A stretch of DNA of 64,000 nt from Fructilactobacillus carniphilus (GCF_024029675.1 NZ_CP097121.1:310001-374000); one strand, 5' to 3'. Shown: positions 34,456 through 43,423, numbered from the stretch's first letter. Made by a program: numbers and translations. Notes: generated from the letters alone by a model not told the origin.

Positions 34456-34929
34456 TTGATTAGATACGAGGGAATCGCGGAGGAGTTGAGAACAATCAAA
34501 CAGTATTACATTGTGGATCAGTCGTTACTACCAGAAATGTTTGGTAAGGTAATCGCTGCCCGTCAGTTGCTAGAAGAGGGTAAAGCTGCAAACATTAGTG
34601 AAGCGGTTAAAGCAGTCGGAATCAGTCGGGGCAGTTACTATAAGTATAAAGACATGGTGTATTCGACTGACGATTCTAGTTGGAACCGCAAGGCGGTCAT
34701 TTCGTTAATGTTGAATGATCGACCAGGCGTATTATCTCAGTTGTTAAAGGAAGTGGCCGCTAGTGGAGCAAGTATTCTAACCATTAACCAAAACATTCCG
34801 ATTCACCAACTGGCCAGCGTGGTCATTTCCCTGGATTTGACTCACATTAAAATTACGTTAGATGAATTACTGGCGGACTTTAAGCAGGTGGAAGGTGCGA
34901 GTCAAGTTCGGTTGGTTTCAATTGAATAA
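34456..34929 (+). CDS. ACT-domain protein, UPF0735/PheB-like
   Basis: A protein of up to 157 residues. The N-terminal half (VIAARQLLEEGKAANISEAVKAVGISRGSYYKYKDMV) is a helix-turn-helix-like segment. The C-terminal half (RPGVLSQLLKEVAASGASILTINQNIPI) is an ACT amino-acid-binding domain. The layout matches the UPF0735/PheB family, about 147 residues, often near homoserine or phenylalanine biosynthesis genes; its role is unproven. The start is unclear: TTG 34456 lacks a ribosome site and the next in-frame TTG 34486 sits only 2 bases after GGAGG. It directly precedes the keto-acid decarboxylase, so it could sense an amino acid for that pathway. Confidence 0.82.
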   Translation: MIRYEGIAEELRTIKQYYIVDQSLLPEMFGKVIAARQLLEEGKAANISEAVKAVGISRGSYYKYKDMVYSTDDSSWNRKAVISLMLNDRPGVLSQLLKEVAASGASILTINQNIPIHQLASVVISLDLTHIKITLDELLADFKQVEGASQVRLVSIE

Positions 34930-35014
34930 CAATTATCAAATATTGATTTTAATGAAAACTAGTGTAATGATATAATTACTCTAGTTTTTTAGTTATTTAA
35001 AGCGAGGAAAATTA

Positions 35015-36688
35015 ATGAATAAATATACAATTTCTGATTATCTATTAGACGTTCTTCACTTTGGAAAGGTTTATCAAGTGCTGGGCGTTCCTGGTGATTA
35101 TAATTTGTCCTTTTTGGATCATATTACCAGTCGCACTGATATGGAATGGTGTGGTAATTTAAATGAATTAAATGCAGCTTATGCGGCCGATGGATATGCT
35201 CGACAACAGGGATTAGCTGCATTTGTGACAACTTATGGAGTGGGGGAATTAAGCGCAATTAATGGACTAACTGGTAGTCAGACTGAAGGAGTTCCCCTGT
35301 TAGAAATTGTGGGGTTACCTACAACGGCTAATCAACTGCAAAGAAAACGGGTTCATCACAGTTTAGGAAACGGTAATTTTAAACACTTCCAAGCGGTTCA
35401 TCAAGAATTAGGAATTACAACCGGAATTATTACTGCAACTAATGCAGTGACAGTTGTAAATCAATTATTACGGAAAATTATAACTACGAAACAGCCTGCC
35501 TACCTGGAATTACCCTGTGATTTAACTGAATTACCGGTAAATCCAGCGTTCAAACAACTAATTCCCGCTTTATTTAAACCGAGTATAGATTTAGACCTAC
35601 CTCTAATTCCCCAAACATTGATTAAACAGGCATTGAAACAAGCCAAACAGCCACTAGTGATTGTTGGACAGGAGATTGAGCAATTTCAATTAGGCCCGGT
35701 AGTGCAAACTTGGTTAGAGAAACAGAAATTGCCTTTTGTTGATTTAATTGATAGTAAAGGAGTGGTGGCGGAAACTTCCAGTCAATTTAGGGGAACTTAT
35801 CATGGTCAATTATCGAAGCAGAGGATTCAAGAACAGGTTCAACAAGCTGATGTGCTTTTCTTAATTGGAACCATTTTCTCAGATGTTAATACAGCGGGTT
35901 TTTCCCAGCAAATTCAACCAGAAAAAATGATCATGATTAATACCCAATCGGTTTCTGTCTACGGAGAAAAGCTGATAGATCAACCCATCGGTGGTTTTTC
36001 AGCTTGGATTCATGAGCTTTGTGATGCACAAAGAGTTGATAAAAATGAAAATTCATTGACACCCACGCACCATCCAGCAATAGAGCCAGTTCCCGTAGCC
36101 AACCAACCGTTAACACAGACTTTTTACCAAAAAGCATTAGCTCAGTTTTTACAACCGCATGATACGGTCGTTATAGAACAGGGAACTTCATTATTTACCA
36201 TTGAGGACGTTAGATTACCCTCAGGAGTTAAAGTGATTTCGCAGCCACTGTGGGCTTCAATTGGTTATGCCTTACCCGCAGCTTTAGGTAGCCAATTGGC
36301 TAATCCTAATCGACGCCATCTTTTAAGTATTGGAGATGGTTCTTTGCTACTAACAATCCAAGAATTAGCCTTTGCGATTGAACAACACTTAACGCCCATC
36401 ATCTTTTTACTGGATAACCATGGTTATACGATTGAAAGGGTGATTCATGGAGAACGAGCTAGTTACAATGATGTTCCCCAGCTTAATTATCAACATCTTT
36501 TGCCTGCTTTGGGAGCAAAACCCAAAACATATCGGTTTATGACGGTAAAAACTGAAACAGAGTTAATGAGCACGTTAACTAATTTGAAAGAAGCAACACC
36601 CAAGTTAACGATTGTTCAAATTTGTCTAGCCAAAACAGATGCTCCTCAGGCACTACGAAAATTTGTTGATTTGATTTATGGTGATTAA
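35015..36688 (+). CDS. Thiamine-diphosphate-dependent 2-keto-acid decarboxylase (KdcA/indolepyruvate decarboxylase type)
   Basis: A 557-residue enzyme. The N-terminal domain has the Glu51 activator of the cofactor in NLNELNAAYAADGYAR and the His114-His115 pair in VHHSLGNGNFKHF, both diagnostic of decarboxylases in the pyruvate/indolepyruvate/branched-chain class. The C-terminal TPP/Mg motif is IGDGSLLLT..LLDNHGYTIE. KdcA from Lactococcus has the same length and starting segment (DYLLDVLHFGKVYQVLGVPGDYNL type). Products would be aldehydes from keto acids of branched or aromatic amino acids, or acetaldehyde from pyruvate. By eye the gene is more AT-rich than its neighbours, hinting at transfer. 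GCGAGGA precedes ATG 35015. Confidence 0.9.
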   Translation: MNKYTISDYLLDVLHFGKVYQVLGVPGDYNLSFLDHITSRTDMEWCGNLNELNAAYAADGYARQQGLAAFVTTYGVGELSAINGLTGSQTEGVPLLEIVGLPTTANQLQRKRVHHSLGNGNFKHFQAVHQELGITTGIITATNAVTVVNQLLRKIITTKQPAYLELPCDLTELPVNPAFKQLIPALFKPSIDLDLPLIPQTLIKQALKQAKQPLVIVGQEIEQFQLGPVVQTWLEKQKLPFVDLIDSKGVVAETSSQFRGTYHGQLSKQRIQEQVQQADVLFLIGTIFSDVNTAGFSQQIQPEKMIMINTQSVSVYGEKLIDQPIGGFSAWIHELCDAQRVDKNENSLTPTHHPAIEPVPVANQPLTQTFYQKALAQFLQPHDTVVIEQGTSLFTIEDVRLPSGVKVISQPLWASIGYALPAALGSQLANPNRRHLLSIGDGSLLLTIQELAFAIEQHLTPIIFLLDNHGYTIERVIHGERASYNDVPQLNYQHLLPALGAKPKTYRFMTVKTETELMSTLTNLKEATPKLTIVQICLAKTDAPQALRKFVDLIYGD

Positions 36689-36755
36689 TTATTTATTTAT
36701 CTAATTAAAATAGATGATGGCTGCGAATTATGGTTGATAAGTAAACAAGAGGAAC

Positions 36756-36792
36756 AAAAAAACGGTTGAAATTTTCATTTCAACCGTTTTTT
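36756..36792. terminator. Bidirectional terminator between decarboxylase and alcohol dehydrogenase
   Basis: A 15-bp perfect stem (36757-36771 with 36778-36792), core CGGTTGAAA/TTTCAACCG, with A- and T-runs; convergent genes end on either side. Confidence 0.9.
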
Positions 36793-36799
36793 GAATGTT

Positions 36800-37843
36800 T
36801 TAAGCTTGGTCATCAACAACCAATAATGATTTAATGGCTTGTCGTTGATCCATGGCATCGTAAGCATCCTGGATTTGGTCTAAGGTAAATTGCTTAGTAA
36901 AGACCTTTCCGGGGTTAATCTTACCGTCTAAGACGGCTTGCAAGAGTTCAGCACGATCGTAGGTAGTTACAGAGGCAATTCCACCCCGTAAACCAGTATT
37001 GTTGTAGAACAATTGGTTAGTGTTCATATCAGGCTTTTGGGGAATTCCAACCCGTCCGATGATGGCACCCGGACGGACAATCTTAGTTGCTGTATCGACA
37101 GATTGTTCCGTTCCAACACATTCGAGCACGGCGTCCACTCCGGCACCGGTTAATTCCATGACGTGTTTTACTGCTTCGTCACCACGTTCTGGAACCACAT
37201 CAGTAGCGCCAAATTCACGGGCTAACTTTTGCCGGTCTTCATGCCGACTCATGGCGATGATCCGTTTAGCGCCCCGGAGTTTGGCAGAAATTACCCCACA
37301 CAAACCAACGGCTCCGTCGCCCATAACGGCGACCGTATCACCTGGCTTAACTTCGGCAGTAGCAGCAGCGTGGTAACCAGTGGCCATTACGTCTGAGAGG
37401 GTGACGAAAGAATTTAACATTTCGGGAGTGTAATCAGATGGTTGCCCTGGAATCTTAACGAGCGCCCAGTTAGCGTTCACAAACCGTAGATATTGAGCTT
37501 GGTAACCGTTGATATTGCCAGTTTCTCGGTTTAAACAGTTACCGTCAAAACCAGCTTTACATGCGGCACAGTGACCACAACCGTGGGTGAAAGGAGCAAT
37601 TACGAAGTCACCAGGTTTAACGTTAGTAACTTCTGAACCCACTGATTCAACGATTCCGATTCCTTCGTGACCTGTAGGCGTTCCGCTGTCTCGTTGGGAA
37701 ATTCCCCGGAACCACCATAAGTCGGAACCACAAACGCTGGCGCGTACGATTTTAATGATGGCGTCGGTTGGCTTTTGAATTTCTGGTTTCGGTCGATCTT
37801 CAATCCGAACTTCGCCCGGTTTAATAAAAATACTTGCTTTCAT
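36800..37843 (-). CDS. Zinc-dependent medium-chain alcohol dehydrogenase
   Basis: A 347-residue MDR-family dehydrogenase. The catalytic zinc ligands lie in ASVCGSD (about Cys38) and GHEGIG (about His60). The structural zinc cysteines are CGHCAACKAGFDGNC (C-x2-C-x2-C-x7-C, about residues 92-106 with the first Cys in HGCG). A cofactor-binding GDGAVGLCGV motif follows, and MSRHEDRQ after it suggests NADP(H) use, because a basic and not an acidic residue follows the second strand. The substrate is not deducible. It is convergent with the keto-acid decarboxylase and could reduce the resulting aldehydes. GAAGGAG lies before ATG 37843 on the minus strand. Confidence 0.88.
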   Translation of the reverse strand: MKASIFIKPGEVRIEDRPKPEIQKPTDAIIKIVRASVCGSDLWWFRGISQRDSGTPTGHEGIGIVESVGSEVTNVKPGDFVIAPFTHGCGHCAACKAGFDGNCLNRETGNINGYQAQYLRFVNANWALVKIPGQPSDYTPEMLNSFVTLSDVMATGYHAAATAEVKPGDTVAVMGDGAVGLCGVISAKLRGAKRIIAMSRHEDRQKLAREFGATDVVPERGDEAVKHVMELTGAGVDAVLECVGTEQSVDTATKIVRPGAIIGRVGIPQKPDMNTNQLFYNNTGLRGGIASVTTYDRAELLQAVLDGKINPGKVFTKQFTLDQIQDAYDAMDQRQAIKSLLVVDDQA

Positions 37844-37955
37844 AATGACACTCCTTCGTAATTTTAGTTTATTAAATAGCTAGTAGTTAAGCGATTAGCT
37901 ACTTGTTTTAAGTATAGCGGGAGCAAAATTAGTTTGCGAATATTTTGTTTGGAGA

Positions 37956-38001
37956 TTGACAAAGGTGAAAACTGGGATTACTATGAGTGAGTACTCATTC
38001 A
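37956..38001 (+). promoter_or_regulatory. Promoter and TetR-type operator of the ABC exporter operon
   Basis: A perfect -35 TTGACA (37956-37961) and -10 TACTAT (37979-37984) with a 17-base spacer. An 18-bp inverted repeat TGAGTGAGT/ACTCATTCA (37984-37992 and 37993-38001, one mismatch) begins on the last base of the -10 box and covers the transcription start. Its size and symmetry fit TetR-family operators, and the third gene of the operon encodes one, suggesting autorepression. Confidence 0.8.
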
Positions 38002-38026
38002 GAAAAAGAAAAAAGGAGTGATCAAA

Positions 38027-38767
38027 ATGCAGCCAACCATCACGGTGCAAAATTTGGAACAAGGGTATGGCAAAACAATTATTTTGAAGGATATCAACCT
38101 TACTGTGAATCGGGGACAGATTTTAGCGCTAATCGGTCCGAGTGGTTCGGGTAAATCAACGCTCATTAAATCGATTATGGGCATGCTACTACCTAAACAG
38201 GGGCAAATTCGGGTCCTCGATACCCCGATGCCCGACCGGTTAATTCTTGGAAAAATTGGGTTCATGGCGCAAAGTGATGCTTTGTATCAAGGGTTAACGG
38301 GAAAAGAAAATCTCGAATTCTTTGGTTCCTTATTAGGGATGAATCAGGCAGATATTCATCAGCAACTGGATTATGTGGCTGGAATTGTGAATTTGGGCCC
38401 GCATTTGGATAAGTTTGTGAAGGATTATTCTGGTGGAATGAAACGGCGGTTGTCACTAGCCATTTCTTTACTGGGACAACCCCAAATTTTGATTTTAGAC
38501 GAACCGACGGTGGGAATTGATCCAGAATTACGAGCTCATATTTGGGATGAGCTGCACAAGTTGGCGCAACAGGGATGCACAATTTTATTGACCACCCATG
38601 TGATGGAAGATGCCGAACAGGCCGATCAATTGTTGATGATTCGTCGGGGCGAGGCCATTGCCCAAGGATCACCACAAGGATTATTAGATCAGTTTCAGGT
38701 TAAGCAAATTGAACAGGTTTTCATTAAAGCAGGGAGGGATCAAGATGCGCGTCTGGGCAGTAACTAA
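38027..38767 (+). CDS. ABC exporter ATP-binding subunit (ABC-2 drug-type)
   Basis: A 246-residue ATPase. Walker A is GPSGSGKST, the Q-loop GFMAQSDALYQGLTGKENL, the signature YSGGMKRRLSLAISLLG and Walker B ILILDEPTVGIDPELR, with the switch His in LTTHVMEDAEQ. The signature and the VGIDPE wording are typical of CcmA/DrrA-type exporters. ATG 38027 lies 9 bases after AAGGAG; an upstream GTG at 38018 is inside that site. The permease gene overlaps its last 23 bases, so the two are coupled. It powers export of lipids or drugs by the permease encoded next. Confidence 0.92.
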   Translation: MQPTITVQNLEQGYGKTIILKDINLTVNRGQILALIGPSGSGKSTLIKSIMGMLLPKQGQIRVLDTPMPDRLILGKIGFMAQSDALYQGLTGKENLEFFGSLLGMNQADIHQQLDYVAGIVNLGPHLDKFVKDYSGGMKRRLSLAISLLGQPQILILDEPTVGIDPELRAHIWDELHKLAQQGCTILLTTHVMEDAEQADQLLMIRRGEAIAQGSPQGLLDQFQVKQIEQVFIKAGRDQDARLGSN

Positions 38768-39869
38768 ACGAATTATCATTGAGATGTTGCGTGATAAACG
38801 GACGATTGCCATGATGTTTATTGCGCCATTGTTTGTACTAACGTTGATGAATTTTTTATTTACCTCAAATAATAACCAAAAGGCGACGTTAGCAGTGCAC
38901 CACGTTGACAGCACGTTGGTTAAGAATTTACCGAGCAAGCACCTCCAAATTAAGCAGATCGATAATCAACACAGTGCGGAAACTAACATTCGTACTCACG
39001 ATTATGCCGGGGTCTTAACTCAGCAGGGAGATAAATTGCAGCTGACCCTACAAAATAGTGATCAAACGAAGACTGCTTTGATTTTACAGGGATTAAAAAC
39101 AACGCAAGTGAAACTGAAGATGCAGGCGGCTAGAACCACGATGCAAAAACAGGCTCAGGCCTTGCAACAGCTCCAGGGACAGTTAGGGACATTCATGCAG
39201 CACGCGCAACCACAAACGGTTTCTAACTATCAGTTGCATACTAAGTATCTGTACGGAAGCAGTAAATCCACGTTCTTTGATACGTTACTCCCGATTATGA
39301 TTGGCTTCATGGTCTTCTTCTTTGTTTTCCTAATTTCTGGGGTGGCCTTTTTGGGCGAACGAACCTCAGGAACGCTTAGTCGCGTGTTAGCAACGCCGAT
39401 TCGCAAGCAGGAGATTATCATTGGTTACATTGGTGGTTACGGGCTCTTTGCGGTGCTGCAATCGATTTTGATTGTCTGCTTCAGTATCTATGCCTTTAAG
39501 ATTCAACTGCTAGGAAACATTTTGAACGTGGTCTTAATTGCGGTCATGCTGGCACTGGTAGCCTTAACCCTCGGACTTTTGATTTCCACCTTTGCCGATT
39601 CTGCCTTTCAAATGGTACAATTTATTCCATTAGTGGTGATTCCCCAGATTTTCTTCTCTGGAATTATCCCGATTAACCAAATGGCAGGCTGGATTCAACC
39701 GTTGGCAAAATTGATGCCCCTGTACTACGGTTCCCAAGCCATTACGGATATCATTCAAAAAGGGGTTGGCCTTTCTACTATTTTACCGACGGTCGTTATT
39801 TTGGCCCTGTTTGCCCTTGTCTTTTACATTTTAAACGTAATGACCCTGCGCAAGTACCGGCGGGTTTAA
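38745..39869 (+). CDS. ABC-2 type exporter permease
   Basis: A 374-residue membrane subunit. One N-terminal helix (MMFIAPLFVLTLMNFLF) is followed by a large extracytoplasmic domain (about 45-185) rich in Gln. Five C-terminal helices follow, with FLISGVAFLGERTSGTLSRVLATPIRKQEIIIGYIGGYG, the ABC-2 membrane signature with the ERxxGTL motif. The layout is that of YhgE-free DrrB/YhfK-like drug exporters. AGGGAGG lies 7 bases before ATG 38745, favouring it over an upstream in-frame start at 38709. It overlaps the ATPase gene and is followed 22 bases later by the TetR gene. Confidence 0.92.
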   Translation: MRVWAVTKRIIIEMLRDKRTIAMMFIAPLFVLTLMNFLFTSNNNQKATLAVHHVDSTLVKNLPSKHLQIKQIDNQHSAETNIRTHDYAGVLTQQGDKLQLTLQNSDQTKTALILQGLKTTQVKLKMQAARTTMQKQAQALQQLQGQLGTFMQHAQPQTVSNYQLHTKYLYGSSKSTFFDTLLPIMIGFMVFFFVFLISGVAFLGERTSGTLSRVLATPIRKQEIIIGYIGGYGLFAVLQSILIVCFSIYAFKIQLLGNILNVVLIAVMLALVALTLGLLISTFADSAFQMVQFIPLVVIPQIFFSGIIPINQMAGWIQPLAKLMPLYYGSQAITDIIQKGVGLSTILPTVVILALFALVFYILNVMTLRKYRRV

Positions 39870-39891
39870 TTACTAGTTAAGGAAATTCACG

Positions 39892-40545
39892 ATGACTAAG
39901 AATATTCAAAATATTTTTGCGGCCAGTTTACAGCAAACCAATCTTTCCCCAAAGCAACAAGCCGTGTTACAGTCTAGTTTGGACTTATTTTCGACCCAGG
40001 GCTTTAATGCAACCAGTACGAAAGACATTGCCCAGGAAGCGGGCGTGGCCGAAGGAACGGTGTATCAGCAATTTAAAAATAAGAACGGAATTTTGCAGGC
40101 CATTCTAGATCCGTTTATCCAATCCGTGTTACCGCAAGTGGTGCAGGATTTTACGACGGAAGTGGGGACGCGTCAATTCGATGATTTAGAGGACTTTTTG
40201 ACCTATATCATTAAGAACCGGATGCTTTTTGCGTTAGAAAATAAGGCACAAATCAGAATTTTTGCGCAAGAAATTTTTCGTTCTGATGAGCTAGTAAACC
40301 AGGTTAAAAACCAACTGGGAACGTTGAAAACCGGATCATTAGCGCACCAGTTACAAGAATTTCAGCGACAGGGACAATTGGTGCAATGGCCGCTCCCCCG
40401 CTTGCTTCAATTCGTATTTAGTACCTTTATGAGTTTTATTTTGCCGGTGATTATTACTAACCGCGATGATGTGAGTGAAACTCAGGTGGAACAGTGGACT
40501 ACGGAAGCAGTTACTTTTCTCTTACATGGTTTAACGCCTCAATAA
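39892..40545 (+). CDS. TetR/AcrR-family transcriptional regulator
   Basis: A 217-residue regulator. The N-terminal HTH is QSSLDLFSTQGFNATSTKDIAQEAGVAEGTVYQQFKNKNGIL (about residues 25-66), the canonical TetR helix-turn-helix. The C-terminal ligand-binding domain is all-helical (about 75-215). It is the last gene of the exporter operon, and an 18-bp palindrome covers the operon promoter. The likely role is repression of its own operon until a toxic ligand, probably also the export substrate, binds. AAGGAA precedes ATG 39892. Confidence 0.92.
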   Translation: MTKNIQNIFAASLQQTNLSPKQQAVLQSSLDLFSTQGFNATSTKDIAQEAGVAEGTVYQQFKNKNGILQAILDPFIQSVLPQVVQDFTTEVGTRQFDDLEDFLTYIIKNRMLFALENKAQIRIFAQEIFRSDELVNQVKNQLGTLKTGSLAHQLQEFQRQGQLVQWPLPRLLQFVFSTFMSFILPVIITNRDDVSETQVEQWTTEAVTFLLHGLTPQ

Positions 40546-40547
40546 AC

Positions 40548-40589
40548 TTAAGCAGCAGTTAATCAGTTGATTAGCAGCTGCTTTTTTTT
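40548..40589 (+). terminator. Terminator after the TetR gene
   Basis: An imperfect stem AAGCAGCAGTTAA / TTAGCAGCTGCTT around a TCAGTTGA-type loop (40549-40582) followed by eight T residues. Confidence 0.78.
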
Positions 40590-40605
40590 ATTGGCGGAGA
40601 TCACA

Positions 40606-40633
40606 TTGACAAATTTAAGAATTCATTTAAAAT
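40606..40633 (+). promoter_or_regulatory. Promoter of the ABC-F gene
   Basis: -35 TTGACA (40606-40611) and -10 TAAAAT (40628-40633) with a 16-base spacer. The remaining 5' leader is only about 30 bases, so there is no room for the long attenuators seen before some resistance ABC-F genes. Confidence 0.65.
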
Positions 40634-40671
40634 GATAACAATTTACCTTTAAAAGGAAAGGAGGGATTTAA

Positions 40672-42156
40672 GTGGAAGAAATTAAATTACAAAAGGTATC
40701 CTTTGCCTATCCAGAAAAGCCGGAACCGGTGTTTACCGATCTTAGCCTTACCTTTAATTCGGATTGGAAACTAGGGGTGATTGGCCGAAATGGACAGGGA
40801 AAAACCACCTTGTTGAAGTTAATTGCCGGTCAGTTACACGGATCCGGAGTGATTCAAAGTAATTTACCGTTTCAATTCTTTCCGTTTCCAGTGGCAGATA
40901 CAGAACTAGTGAGGGATTTCTTTACCCGCACTACCACTATTCCGGTATGGCAATTAAAGCGTGAACTGACCTTACTAGGAGTGGATGCATCGATTTTATA
41001 TCGCGAGTATGGAACGTTGTCTGGGGGAGAAAAAACGAAGGTTCAGTTGAGTATGCTGTTTGCGGACGAGACAACCTTTAAGTTAATTGATGAACCGACC
41101 AATCATTTGGATCAGTTGGGCAACCAACAGGTCATTGATTATTTACAGCACAAGCAGGGATTTATGTTGGTTAGTCATAACGCCTATTTATTGGATCAAG
41201 TTTGTGATCAAATTTTGGCGTTGGAAAAGACGGGGATTCAGATCTACCACGGTAACTATCGAGCTTTTCGCGAACATCGCCAGTTAGCGGAGCAAGAACG
41301 AGCAACGGCCAACGCTAAGATTGAGCGCCAGGTAGCTAAGTTGGAAAAAAGCGCCCGTCAGCACCAGCAGTGGTCCCAAAATAAGGAAAAGCAAAAATTC
41401 AACCGGAAGGGCAATCCGGATCAGAAGGTGATGGACCGGGGCATGATGGGGAACCGGGCGGCTCGGTTAATGAAAAAGGCTAAGGTAGCTGAACGCAAAC
41501 GCAACCAAGCGATTACGGAACAAACGGCCTTGAAAAAAGCCACGGAGACCATAGAACCGTTGGAATTAAAACTGCCGAAGCCGGATCACTCAACCATTTT
41601 GCGTTTGAATTCAGTCCAGCTGGGTTACGGCGACCGTCAGTTATTTGCGCCCCAGTCGTTTACGGTTAACCGCGGGGACGTCTTGGGGATTGTCGGTGGC
41701 AACGGGCGTGGGAAAACTAGTTTGTTGCAGGCCATTTTGGGGACCTTTTCTGGGACACAAACGGGAGAAATTCAACGTCGACCGCATTTAACGATTAGTC
41801 CGTTGTTTCAGACTTATCACCATGAAGAGACCATTCCGGATTACATTGAAAAAATGGGGCTAGACCGCGAACTCTTTTTGAGTAATTTACATAAGTTAGG
41901 GGTTGCCCGGACCGATTTTGCGAAACGGATTGATCAGATGAGTGCGGGTCAGCAGAAACGGATCGAGCTGGCGCGCTCGTTATCAATTAGTGCGGATCTC
42001 TATTTGTGGGACGAACCGCTGAATTATTTAGATGAGTACAATCGTCGGCAATTGGTGGCAGTCATAAAAGAAAGCCCCATGACCTTACTGGTTATTGACC
42101 ATGACTTGGAATTTATTCACCAAGTTGCTTCGCCGATTATTGACCTAGAACGTTAG
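40672..42156 (+). CDS. ABC-F ribosome-protection-like ATPase (Lsa/Vga-like)
   Basis: A 494-residue soluble protein with two ABC domains and no membrane helices. First domain: Walker A GRNGQGKTT, signature LSGGEKTKVQL, and LIDEPTNHLD. The inter-domain linker (about 200-300) is long and basic (KQKFNRKGNPDQKVMDRGMMGNRAARLMKKAK). Second domain: Walker A GGNGRGKTS, signature MSAGQQKRIELARSL and LWDEPLNYLD. The length and linker resemble Lsa and Vga proteins, which displace lincosamides, pleuromutilins and streptogramin A from ribosomes; a housekeeping ABC-F is the alternative. The start is GTG 40672 after a strong AAGGAGGG. It is followed 46 bases later by an MFS gene. Confidence 0.85.
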   Translation: MEEIKLQKVSFAYPEKPEPVFTDLSLTFNSDWKLGVIGRNGQGKTTLLKLIAGQLHGSGVIQSNLPFQFFPFPVADTELVRDFFTRTTTIPVWQLKRELTLLGVDASILYREYGTLSGGEKTKVQLSMLFADETTFKLIDEPTNHLDQLGNQQVIDYLQHKQGFMLVSHNAYLLDQVCDQILALEKTGIQIYHGNYRAFREHRQLAEQERATANAKIERQVAKLEKSARQHQQWSQNKEKQKFNRKGNPDQKVMDRGMMGNRAARLMKKAKVAERKRNQAITEQTALKKATETIEPLELKLPKPDHSTILRLNSVQLGYGDRQLFAPQSFTVNRGDVLGIVGGNGRGKTSLLQAILGTFSGTQTGEIQRRPHLTISPLFQTYHHEETIPDYIEKMGLDRELFLSNLHKLGVARTDFAKRIDQMSAGQQKRIELARSLSISADLYLWDEPLNYLDEYNRRQLVAVIKESPMTLLVIDHDLEFIHQVASPIIDLER

Positions 42157-42202
42157 TCCTTGACCAGCTGGGTGAAACGGTACAAGTCGCATGGAGCATA
42201 AA

Positions 42203-43423
42203 ATGAAACCAATTAAACAAGTGGCACTCAATGACTTAGCGAGTTCGATTGCCACGCAAGCCTTTAGCATTTATACGTTTTGGTACATTGCCAGTCACCT
42301 GCATAACCAGGGGTTAATTTCACTACTGGGTGGTTTAGAGTTACTGACGGTGTTACTAGCCCCGGTCGGAGGCGTGGTTGCTGATACCTGGTCCCGGGTT
42401 AAGATTATGCAAATCATTAGTTTAATTCGGACTGGTCTATTATTAGCCTTTGTGGTTCTATTGCTTGTAACCCAGCAATTAAGTTATTTGTTGATTGCAA
42501 CGGGAACCGGACTTAGTATCTTATCTGCTTTTTATAATCCGGCGGTGGAGGCCATTATTCCGGACTATGCTAATTCCGATACCGAACTGGTTCAGAATAA
42601 TACGATTGTAAACGTCGCCAATCAAACGGCAACCATTGCAGCTTCAGTGGTAGCTGGCTTATTTACTTTTTTGCCCAGCAACTTGCTGGCGTACGGCTTA
42701 TTGCTACTGTTATTGGCAACTGCAACCATCAGCATCTTACGCTTACAGGATTACCCACACCGGCAACCTATTGACCATCCTTGGGACAATTTTCGTTTAA
42801 CCAAGCTCGGGAGTGAGTTTAAGGCCATCGTTAAAATCCCAGTCATTCGGGTTTTATTGCCCTATGCAATTATTTTGAACCTGAGTTTTTGGAGCTTCTG
42901 GTTCTTGACACCGTTGTACCTAACAACTTACTTACACAGGTTTCGGATTGCCTTTTCGTTACAAGAATTGCTAATTGGAATCGCGGCAATTACGTGTGGA
43001 GTAGTAGTGGGTAAATACACGGGTTTACTGGCACGCTTGATTTGCTGGTATCCACTTTTTTTACTGTTGCAAGGGAGCGGTTTTGTGCTGTTTTTGTTGG
43101 TAATGCAAATAACGTCAAACTTGCTAGTTCAAGTGGTAAGTTTTTGTCTGGCTTGGCTGATGTATGGAACCTTCAACTTTTTAACGGGACTTATGTTTGT
43201 GACGGCGGTTCAGCGCAAGCTGCAGCCCGAACAAATGGGGAAAACGTTGGGAACGATTTTCTCAATTTTTGGGATTCTCTCGCCTCTGGATTCGCTGATC
43301 ACGGGTGTGGTGCACCAGCCCACTACCCAACTAATGTTGGGGTTGGTTCTACCGATGATTCTGGTCCCGCTGGTGATGTTGTTTGATGGACGGGTGAAAC
43401 GGGTTTTACAATCAGATCATTAA
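42203..43423 (+). CDS. MFS transporter (12-helix, MefA/MdtH-like)
   Basis: A 406-residue protein with 12 predicted helices. Motif A-like AGPVGGVVADTWSRVKIM region follows helix 2 (APVGGVVADTWSRVK), and the N-terminal LNDLASSIATQAFSIYTFWYIASH segment matches macrolide-efflux-type MFS proteins such as MefA. The substrate is unknown. ATG 42203 has GGAGC 6 bases upstream; the ATG at 42191 overlaps that site. It probably shares a transcript with the ABC-F gene upstream, and together they look like a resistance pair. Confidence 0.83.
   Translation: MKPIKQVALNDLASSIATQAFSIYTFWYIASHLHNQGLISLLGGLELLTVLLAPVGGVVADTWSRVKIMQIISLIRTGLLLAFVVLLLVTQQLSYLLIATGTGLSILSAFYNPAVEAIIPDYANSDTELVQNNTIVNVANQTATIAASVVAGLFTFLPSNLLAYGLLLLLLATATISILRLQDYPHRQPIDHPWDNFRLTKLGSEFKAIVKIPVIRVLLPYAIILNLSFWSFWFLTPLYLTTYLHRFRIAFSLQELLIGIAAITCGVVVGKYTGLLARLICWYPLFLLLQGSGFVLFLLVMQITSNLLVQVVSFCLAWLMYGTFNFLTGLMFVTAVQRKLQPEQMGKTLGTIFSIFGILSPLDSLITGVVHQPTTQLMLGLVLPMILVPLVMLFDGRVKRVLQSDH

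Noticed and set aside
43042..43386. 114-residue plus-strand frame within the MFS gene
   Set aside because: Out of frame with a clear 12-helix transporter; composition is that of a shadow frame.
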